Shown here: one piece after another, positions 1 to 4,805 of the stretch
Position numbering within the stretch: the first letter of the stretch is position 1
Layout of the letters: each line of letters starts with the position of its first letter
Assembly: GCA_002702965.1 (NCBI GenBank)
Contig: PADE01000269.1
Coordinates: 11,845-18,009 of the forward strand
Origin: Planctomycetaceae bacterium
Lineage (GTDB): Bacteria > Planctomycetota > Planctomycetia > Pirellulales > Pirellulaceae
DNA length: 6,165 bases
Reading direction: 5' to 3'
Translations under genes and position numbers: made by a program
Notes under the pieces: model-generated
What the model saw: only the letters and a program-made list of their open reading frames with translations
What the model was told of the DNA's origin: nothing
Database searches by the model: none

Positions 1-260
1 CTCACGATCCGTGTAATATGTGCCCGCACTAGGATGTCCGCACCGCGCACCTCTTCGCGAAATTCAGACAGAGTCGGATGCTGTGTCGAGAAATCTTTGT
101 AGCCGCGCGCTTTTTCCTGCCAGGCCCGATGGAACTCAAAACTCAATCCATCCAGTCGGTGGGGTGCCCGGGGCGGCGCTTCGGCATTGGCCGGGCAACA
201 GGACATCAGCAGCAAACAGGCACCCAGCCGCCACGGACTGCGCCCGCCGTTTTCAGCCAT
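1..260 (-). CDS. Exported protein of unknown function (N-terminal 86 codons, cut by window edge)
   Basis: The reading frame opens with ATG at 260-258 and stays open to the left edge, so only the N-terminus is visible. A strong Shine-Dalgarno GGAGG (268-272 on the minus strand) lies 7 bases upstream of the ATG, which fixes the start. The N-terminus is a signal peptide: a charged start, a hydrophobic core (LGACLLLMSCC, residues 13-22), then either a lipobox-like LMSC with Cys21 or a signal-peptidase-I site ANA|EA after residue 26. The protein is therefore exported or a lipoprotein. The visible mature part is polar and includes SFEFHRAWQEKARGYKDF and later FREEVRGADILVRAHI. I do not recognise the family and assign no function. 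It begins 27 bases after the stop of the sialidase gene on the same strand, so the two are almost certainly co-transcribed and perhaps functionally linked. Confidence 0.72.
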   Translation of the reverse strand, partial: MAENGGRSPWRLGACLLLMSCCPANAEAPPRAPHRLDGLSFEFHRAWQEKARGYKDFSTQHPTLSEFREEVRGADILVRAHITRIV

Positions 261-287
261 CGAAAATCCTCCAAACCTGTTTGGTGG
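261..287 (-). promoter_or_regulatory. Intercistronic ribosome binding site with a small hairpin
   Basis: Between the sialidase TGA (290-288) and the next ATG (260-258) the minus-strand mRNA contains the inverted repeat CCAAAC-AG-GTTTGG (284-271), followed by GGAGG (272-268). The right arm of the repeat ends in the first two G residues of the Shine-Dalgarno. A folded stem would thus partly hide the ribosome binding site. Ribosomes finishing the sialidase would melt it, which suggests translational coupling. The repeat and SD are seen directly; the coupling is inferred. Confidence 0.5.
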
Positions 288-1883
288 TCAGGGTGTGTCG
301 CCCTGTAGCAATTCCTCGATCGCGATCTTCTGGAACACCAGATGCGACTGGCTCCCTTCGTAGACGATCCCAACGTGTTTCTCGTCGACCCGGCTGAGAC
401 TTGGGTAGCCTGCGCCGCGGAATGCGTCCAGCAGAATGCGATTTTCTTTTGGCCAATGGAGTCCGTCGTCGAAACTGACCTGAATCGAGTGGTGGTCGCG
501 GCCCGTTTGCGAATGCGGATTGGCGAACAGCAGGACGTAGCGATCGCGCCCCTTTTGCTGGAAATCGAACCGGTACAAACTGCCGTTACAGTTGGGTTCG
601 ATCAGCCCCTTGCGATTGGTGGCATGGGGAACCCAGGTCTGGCCTAGATCACGCGTGACCGCGACGGTCCGAAATTTCTGGCCCGTTTCGGTCCGCATGT
701 TCATCATGATGGACCCATCGCCCAGTTGGACCGCCTGGGACTCGCTGTTATCCAGGGATGCCGGACGGCTAACGGTCCAGTGGGCGCCGTGATCTCGGCT
801 GATCAGCAGATTTGAAAACTCCCGGTCTTCGGCATCCCTGCCCTGCGTGGGCATCACCAGGGTTCCATCTCGTAACGCGATGCCCTGTTGGGGTGAAGGA
901 ACGTAGAGAATCCACTCCTTTTTCTTCCAGGTGCGGGTCATGTTCTGCGGCGCTGACCAGGTCAGTCCGTCATCGCGACTGCGGACCATCAGCATCTGGG
1001 CGCTTTTGCCAATCTCGAATCCCGGTTCAGAACCGTCTTCGCTCCACTGGTGTTTGCCCTCTTTGCCCACCATCCAGACCGCAAAACAAAAGATCTCTCC
1101 GGTCGCCGGATCGACGATGATCCCGGGATCGCTGACACCGTTGAGTTCCTGCGGTTTTCCACCGTAGGTTCCCTGGTCCATGATGACCTGCTGTGGCTCC
1201 CAGGTCTGTCCTCCGTCGGTACTCCGCGACAGACCGATGTCGATGTCTTCCTGCAAGTCGCGGCCTTTGCGACGCCGCATGTCGTAGACGCACAGCAGCG
1301 TTCCTCGGGGTGTCGTGGCCAATGCCGGAATGCGATAGGTATGGACTCCGTCGTCGTAGTGCTTGCGCAGCGCGATACCGATCCGCTTCCGCAAGCCGTC
1401 GGTGCGATCGGTCGGCTCGATCCGGCCCGCCGATGTGTCGATCGCGCGGCACGTCGCATCGACCCAGTGGCTGAGACGGGCGTTTGCGGCCAGGCGACAC
1501 GACAACCAGAAGTGGTTTTCCCCTTTGCGCAGCCGGGCATGTCCCCGCACGACGACGTTCTGATCGACTGGGCGCAGCGCGTCCCCAAACGGCATGGCGC
1601 TGTTGAATTCTCCATTCTCCCCGGCGAAAAACAGCTGCAAGGAGTCGATGTCACGGTGATCATCTGTGCCCTCGAGCGAGACAGTCACTGCGCGAAGCTG
1701 AACAAACGGTGCCCCGGCATTGATCGTCAGCCGAAATAGCGCGTTGTGTTCGTTGCGTACCAGCACCGGATGTACGCGCTGTGTTACCACCGCGGATAAC
1801 TCATCAGCGGTGGCCTGTTGTGGCGACCGTCCGGCAAGGAGAGACACCAGGATGACGACGAACAAGATGAGACGAGTTTTCAT
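288..1883 (-). CDS. Secreted BNR-repeat exo-alpha-sialidase (GH33)
   Basis: This 531-residue protein is predicted to cleave terminal sialic acids from glycans outside the cytoplasm. Residues 1-26 form a signal peptide ending at ATA|DE. Residues about 35-150 resemble the BNR-associated N-terminal sialidase domain, and about 165-531 form the six-bladed propeller. Five Asp boxes (S/T-x-D-x-G-x-x-W) are visible: S221-W228, S302-W309, S362-W369, T410-W417 and S470-W477. Catalytic candidates by family comparison are Arg184 in the YRIP motif, Arg405, Arg462 as the third triad Arg, Asp209 as acid/base, and Tyr493 (GYPSL) as nucleophile. The Glu normally found in the V-E-L-x-D-G motif appears as Gln386. 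Layout and length fit Bacteroides/planctomycete-type sialidases. The start is the ATG at 1883; its Shine-Dalgarno is weak. It heads an operon with the exported protein downstream. Sialate linkage specificity cannot be told. Confidence 0.93.
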   Translation of the reverse strand: MKTRLILFVVILVSLLAGRSPQQATADELSAVVTQRVHPVLVRNEHNALFRLTINAGAPFVQLRAVTVSLEGTDDHRDIDSLQLFFAGENGEFNSAMPFGDALRPVDQNVVVRGHARLRKGENHFWLSCRLAANARLSHWVDATCRAIDTSAGRIEPTDRTDGLRKRIGIALRKHYDDGVHTYRIPALATTPRGTLLCVYDMRRRKGRDLQEDIDIGLSRSTDGGQTWEPQQVIMDQGTYGGKPQELNGVSDPGIIVDPATGEIFCFAVWMVGKEGKHQWSEDGSEPGFEIGKSAQMLMVRSRDDGLTWSAPQNMTRTWKKKEWILYVPSPQQGIALRDGTLVMPTQGRDAEDREFSNLLISRDHGAHWTVSRPASLDNSESQAVQLGDGSIMMNMRTETGQKFRTVAVTRDLGQTWVPHATNRKGLIEPNCNGSLYRFDFQQKGRDRYVLLFANPHSQTGRDHHSIQVSFDDGLHWPKENRILLDAFRGAGYPSLSRVDEKHVGIVYEGSQSHLVFQKIAIEELLQGDTP

Positions 1884-1927
1884 GATGGCACCGGCGAAAG
1901 GAAATGTTCTGGATCATGACCATCCCG

Positions 1928-1957
1928 ATTGTAACGCGACAGTCGGCCTCGCCTCAA
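1928..1957 (-). promoter_or_regulatory. Candidate sigma70-type promoter for the sialidase operon
   Basis: On the minus strand, TTGAGG (1957-1952) is separated by 18 bases from TACAAT (1933-1928). The -10 matches the consensus at five of six positions and the -35 at four of six. Transcription would begin near 1921, leaving a leader of about 38 bases before the ATG at 1883. The match is seen in the sequence; activity is inferred, since planctomycete promoters can deviate from the consensus. Confidence 0.38.
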
Positions 1958-1980
1958 TCAAGCGCAAGGCGGTGATTCGG

Positions 1981-2032
1981 CGGACCTTCGCAACGCGTGG
2001 TCCGGTCCCTCGTATGCGTTGGCGGTACGAGG
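1981..2032. repeat. Two adjacent inverted repeats (tandem hairpins)
   Basis: CGGACC (1981-1986) pairs with GGTCCG (1999-2004) across a 12-base loop. CCTCGTA (2008-2014) pairs with TACGAGG (2026-2032) across an 11-base loop. Only three bases separate the two. Neither is followed by a T-run on either strand, so they do not look like intrinsic terminators. They could be protein-binding operators between the divergent genes, structure in an RNA leader, or chance. Confidence 0.4.
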
Positions 2033-2190
2033 ATCGCCACGTATGATTGAAACCGAGAGGGTTCTCCGTTGGCGGCTTGGTAGACCGTTCTATCGACTCG
2101 GCCGTGTGTATTTTCCTGCAACCGTTTCCGGTGACAGACCAAACAGACCGACAGCCCCGACAAAAGGGTGCATTCTCCAAGGCTCTTCAC

Positions 2191-3165
2191 ATGAACGTTC
2201 TTATCACCGGTGGTGCTGGATTTATCGGATCACACCTGGCCGATGCCTGCATCGAGCGCGGGGATCAGGTGAAGCTGCTCGATGACCTATCCACGGGGAG
2301 TCTCGACAACATCAATCACCTGGAGGGTCATCCGCGTTTTGATTACACCATCGACTCTGTCCAGAACCGATCGATCGTCGCCGAATTGGTCAATCAATGC
2401 GACGTCGTATTCCATCTCGCGGCTGCCGTGGGCGTGCGACTGGTCGTTGAAAACCCGGTGAGGACGATCGAGACCAACGTGCAGGGAACCGAGGTCCTGC
2501 TCGCGCAGGCAGCCGAGAAAGGGAAGACCGTTCTGCTGACGTCCACGTCGGAAGTCTATGGACTCAGCTCCGCTGTTCCCTTTCAGGAAGACGGCAACTT
2601 GGTCTTAGGGAATAGCAAGAAGGGACGCTGGAGTTACGCCTGTAGCAAGTTGCTCGATGAATTTCTGGCGATTGCCTATCATCGGGAACGCGGGCTCCCG
2701 GCCATTGTGGTCCGTTTGTTCAATACCGTAGGACCACGTCAGACCGGACGTTACGGGATGGTGATTCCGCGTTTTGTTCAGCAGGCGCTACACGATGAAC
2801 CGATCACGATTTTCGGCGATGGCAGTCAATCGCGTTGTTTTGGATACGTTGGGGATGTCGTCGACGCGATGATTCGTTTGGTCGAGAAAACCGAAGCGCT
2901 TGGCGATGTGTTTAACATCGGTTCTGACGAAGAAGTCACCATCCAAGCTCTGGCCGAGCAAGTTCGTGAGATGACCGGTAGTAACTCGAAGATCGTCCAC
3001 ATCCCGTACGACGAGGCCTACGCAGAGGGCTTTGAGGACATGCCGCGTCGCACTCCCGACCTGGAGAAGATCTCTCGTTTGACGGGATATCGACCGGTGA
3101 TGACGTTAGCCGACATTCTGTCGAGTGTGATTCAGTACTACCGCGCACAGCCGCACGTGGATTAG
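2191..3165 (+). CDS. NAD-dependent nucleotide-sugar epimerase/dehydratase (extended SDR)
   Basis: This 324-residue cytoplasmic enzyme belongs to the extended short-chain dehydrogenase family that epimerises, dehydrates or decarboxylates nucleotide-activated sugars. The Rossmann nucleotide-binding motif GGAGFIG is at residues 7-13, with Asp31 placed to bind the NAD ribose. The catalytic set is Thr119 (in TSTSEVYG), Tyr149 and Lys153 (SYACSK). The C-terminal substrate domain contains RLFNTVGPRQTGRYGMVIPRF (residues 175-195) and the MPRRTPD segment (284-290), reminiscent of the UXS/ArnA-like branch. I chose ATG 2191 because the glycine motif normally sits within the first 15 residues and AAGG lies 8 bases upstream; an in-frame extension to 2047 would add 48 unsupported residues. 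Close relatives are variously labelled UDP-glucose 4-epimerase, UDP-glucuronate decarboxylase or GDP-mannose dehydratase, so I leave the substrate open. The aldolase starts 91 bases downstream. Confidence 0.9.
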   Translation: MNVLITGGAGFIGSHLADACIERGDQVKLLDDLSTGSLDNINHLEGHPRFDYTIDSVQNRSIVAELVNQCDVVFHLAAAVGVRLVVENPVRTIETNVQGTEVLLAQAAEKGKTVLLTSTSEVYGLSSAVPFQEDGNLVLGNSKKGRWSYACSKLLDEFLAIAYHRERGLPAIVVRLFNTVGPRQTGRYGMVIPRFVQQALHDEPITIFGDGSQSRCFGYVGDVVDAMIRLVEKTEALGDVFNIGSDEEVTIQALAEQVREMTGSNSKIVHIPYDEAYAEGFEDMPRRTPDLEKISRLTGYRPVMTLADILSSVIQYYRAQPHVD

Positions 3166-3256
3166 CGCCGGGCAGACCTGGGACCCCTCCGTCCTGTCGC
3201 TGGCCTGCAAGTTGCGACATAATGAGCCGACTTTGATCCGTTTTGTGGGAGCCGGA

Positions 3257-4018
3257 ATGTTCGAGAATCGTGTCAAACACCGTCTTGGTGACGGCCGTGC
3301 GGTTTGGGGCGCTAGTGTCCCGGACGCCTCGGACATCGTTGCCAAGTTGACCATCGACTGTGATGTTGATTTCCTCTGGATTGACCTGGAACATCGGCCG
3401 TACGGGACCCATGAAGTCCGCTGGATTCCGATTCTTTGCCGTCAGGCGGGTTGTAGTTCCATGATTCGCGTTCCGGGTCTTGACCCGAATTGGATCAAGA
3501 AAGCGCTCGACATCGGCGCCGACACCGTCATGGTGCCGCAGATCAATACGGCGGAAGAGGCCCGCCTGGCAGTGGAATTTGCCAAGTATCCGCCTGCCGG
3601 ATCGCGCGGTGTGTCGCCGCTGTGGACGACGTTCATGAATGTGGATTGGCAAGACTACCTGCCCGTGGCCAACCAGGAAACCTGTGTGATTGTCCAGATT
3701 GAGACCGCTGCGGGCATCGAGAATCTCGATGCGATTGCCGCCGTGGAGGGTGTCGACATTGTATTCGCGGGTCCGGCTGACCTGGCTGCCACGATGGGTG
3801 TCATCGGGCACCCCGAAACCCCGAAGGTGCAGCAATTCCTGGCTGATTTTCCAGCCCGCGTCGAGGCGCATGGTAAATCGGCGGGTATCACTTTCAATAC
3901 GTTGGAAGAAGCCCGCCGGTCTTGGGAACAGGGTTATCGCTTCATCAACGTGGGGACACTGGTGCACCACGGAATCGCGGGTTTGAAAGCCGGTCTGGAA
4001 CAACTGCGGGAACTCTAA
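3257..4018 (+). CDS. HpcH/HpaI-family class II aldolase
   Basis: A 253-residue cytoplasmic metal-dependent aldolase of the HpcH/HpaI (citrate lyase beta-like) family, which reversibly cleaves 2-keto-3-deoxy or 4-hydroxy-2-keto acids to pyruvate and an aldehyde. The TIM-barrel signature residues are all present: WIDLEH with His46 as catalytic base, Arg71 in the IRVPG segment, Glu149 in VQIET and Asp175 in GPADL as the metal ligands. The length equals the family norm. The ATG at 3257 is preferred: GGGAG (3247-3251) lies 5 bases upstream and the protein then begins MFENRVK as in relatives. An in-frame TTG at 3212 is possible but unlikely. The 91-base gap after the epimerase shows no clear terminator, so co-transcription is likely. 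The natural substrate is unknown; candidates include 2-keto-3-deoxy sugar acids and 4-hydroxy-2-oxoheptanedioate. Confidence 0.92.
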   Translation: MFENRVKHRLGDGRAVWGASVPDASDIVAKLTIDCDVDFLWIDLEHRPYGTHEVRWIPILCRQAGCSSMIRVPGLDPNWIKKALDIGADTVMVPQINTAEEARLAVEFAKYPPAGSRGVSPLWTTFMNVDWQDYLPVANQETCVIVQIETAAGIENLDAIAAVEGVDIVFAGPADLAATMGVIGHPETPKVQQFLADFPARVEAHGKSAGITFNTLEEARRSWEQGYRFINVGTLVHHGIAGLKAGLEQLREL

Positions 4019-4278
4019 CGCCCGCCGGCCGATTCCTACCCGGCCAGTGACAATCCGTTGTGCTGGCCAGGTCGACCTGTGCAGGTTGGTTCGGCAATTG
4101 CTGCGCGCACCGAATCGATCGCAGTTTGGGTCTCGAGTGACCAGACGAGTCTCCCCGATCTGGCAGGATGCGATTGTGTGGTTGCGCGGGGACTCCAGCG
4201 GTCCGCTGGCCTTTCCAAAGATCGCAGGGGGGCACGTCCCCGCGGGCCCGCACGATCTCCTCAACCGGAGGACGAGTG
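4019..4278. other. Non-coding gap before yraN, rich in palindromes
   Basis: I see no convincing gene in these 260 bases, although several frames stay open because the DNA is GC-rich. The region holds overlapping inverted repeats just after the aldolase stop (4027-4084), a 7-bp inverted repeat with one central base (CCAGCGG-T-CCGCTGG, 4195-4209), a 10-bp palindrome GCGGGCCCGC (4242-4251), and the Shine-Dalgarno of yraN at 4267-4271. Confidence 0.5.
4042..4079. repeat. Hairpin plus 12-bp perfect palindrome after the aldolase
   Basis: GGCCAG (4042-4047) pairs with CTGGCC (4063-4068), with a short inner CAA/TTG pairing between. It is followed directly by the perfect palindrome CAGGTCGACCTG (4068-4079). 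A further weak stem GGCCG/CGGCC (4027-4031/4041-4045) overlaps the left arm. The cluster begins within 30 bases of the aldolase stop codon and could be the transcript's 3' end structure. No U-tract follows, so a classical intrinsic terminator is not supported. Confidence 0.4.
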
Positions 4279-4695
4279 GTGCGCGCAGGAACATTCTGGC
4301 ACTTCGGCCCGTTGGGAGGCCGCTCACTGGGCGCCCGCGGAGAGGCGGCGGCGGCCAGATATCTCAAACGCAAAGGTCTCCGTATCGTCGGCCGGAGTGT
4401 CCGCGCTCCGCTCGGCGAGATCGATTTAGTCGCCCTCGATGATGGCACGGTTGTTTTTGTGGAAGTCAAGACGCGGCGCTCGATGCGCACCGGCACTCCG
4501 GCGCTGGCCGTCGATCATCGCAAACAGCGGCGCCTGGGGCGCCTTGCGCTCCACTTCTGTAAACAACACGGTCTGTTGGGCTGCGCGGTCCGCTTCGACG
4601 TGGTCGCCGTCATTTGGCGTCACCGCTGGCGACCGCCACAGATCGACCACTTCCGTGGTGCATTCGATGACCCGGACCTGCGGTCACTGTTTTGA
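4279..4695 (+). CDS. yraN: YraN family (UPF0102) nuclease-fold protein
   Basis: A 138-residue protein of the YraN/UPF0102 family, which has a restriction-endonuclease-like fold; its cellular role is not firmly established, but it is genetically linked to DNA processing. Family motifs are clear: LGARGEAAAARYL (residues 17-29), LGEIDLVA (45-52, putative active-site Glu47 and Asp49) and VVFVEVKTRR (58-67, with Glu62 and Lys64). The length slightly exceeds the usual ~120 residues because of extra N- and C-terminal segments. I chose the GTG at 4279, 7 bases after GGAGG (4267-4271). The adjacent GTG at 4276 is almost as good, and an upstream in-frame ATG at 4168 would add 37 residues with no family similarity. 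The comM gene lies 110 bases downstream, an order also known from actinobacteria, where dprA follows. Confidence 0.9.
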   Translation: MRAGTFWHFGPLGGRSLGARGEAAAARYLKRKGLRIVGRSVRAPLGEIDLVALDDGTVVFVEVKTRRSMRTGTPALAVDHRKQRRLGRLALHFCKQHGLLGCAVRFDVVAVIWRHRWRPPQIDHFRGAFDDPDLRSLF

Positions 4696-4735
4696 GGGCG
4701 GTCGCTTTCCCTGAGATCCTACGTTTTTGCGAGAA

Positions 4736-4764
4736 TTTTGCAGCCCAGAAAATATAGTTATAAT
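4736..4764 (+). promoter_or_regulatory. Probable promoter for comM
   Basis: A perfect -10 hexamer TATAAT (4759-4764) sits in an AT-rich island of about 40 bases, unusual in this GC-rich window. The -35 is weak: TTTTGC (4736-4741) at 17-base spacing, or TTGCAG (4738-4743) at 15. Transcription would start near 4771, about 35 bases before the comM ATG. This suggests comM can be transcribed separately from yraN. Confidence 0.55.
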
Positions 4765-4805
4765 GAGGGGTATGTAATGATGTCTGTAAACGATGTGTGG
4801 TCCTC

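Larger units (their letters stand above)
1884..2190. other. Divergent intergenic region between sialidase and epimerase
   Basis: These 307 bases separate divergently transcribed genes, and I see no convincing coding frame in them. They hold a candidate minus-strand promoter for the sialidase (1928-1957), two adjacent hairpins (1981-2032) and, at the right end, a short AAGG Shine-Dalgarno (2179-2182) for the epimerase. I could not find a good plus-strand promoter, although one would be expected here. A frame open from 2047 into the epimerase exists, but it lacks protein-like features. Confidence 0.6.

Noticed and set aside
1050..1739. 229-codon plus-strand open frame
   Set aside because: It is a shadow of the sialidase on the other strand, whose Asp boxes and catalytic residues are intact across the same bases.
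2017..2075. Direct repeat CGTTGGCGG at 2017-2025 and 2067-2075
   Set aside because: A 9-base repeat in a ~300-base GC-rich region is fairly likely by chance, and the flanks do not match.
2047..2190. N-terminal extension of the epimerase from a TTG at 2047
   Set aside because: It would place the GGAGFIG motif about 55 residues in, whereas the family has it at about residue 7. ATG 2191 has an AAGG upstream.
3212..3256. Alternative TTG start for the aldolase
   Set aside because: ATG 3257 has GGGAG 5 bases upstream and gives the normal family length, with Glu149 and Asp175 at the customary positions.
4027..4068. Intrinsic terminator after the aldolase
   Set aside because: Stems are present but no T-run follows on the plus strand, so I list only the repeats.
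2936..4327. Long (463-codon) open frame on the minus strand
   Set aside because: It lies antisense to the epimerase end, the whole aldolase and the start of yraN. Its translation is Arg/Pro-rich with no recognisable motif, and the plus-strand genes have full family signatures.
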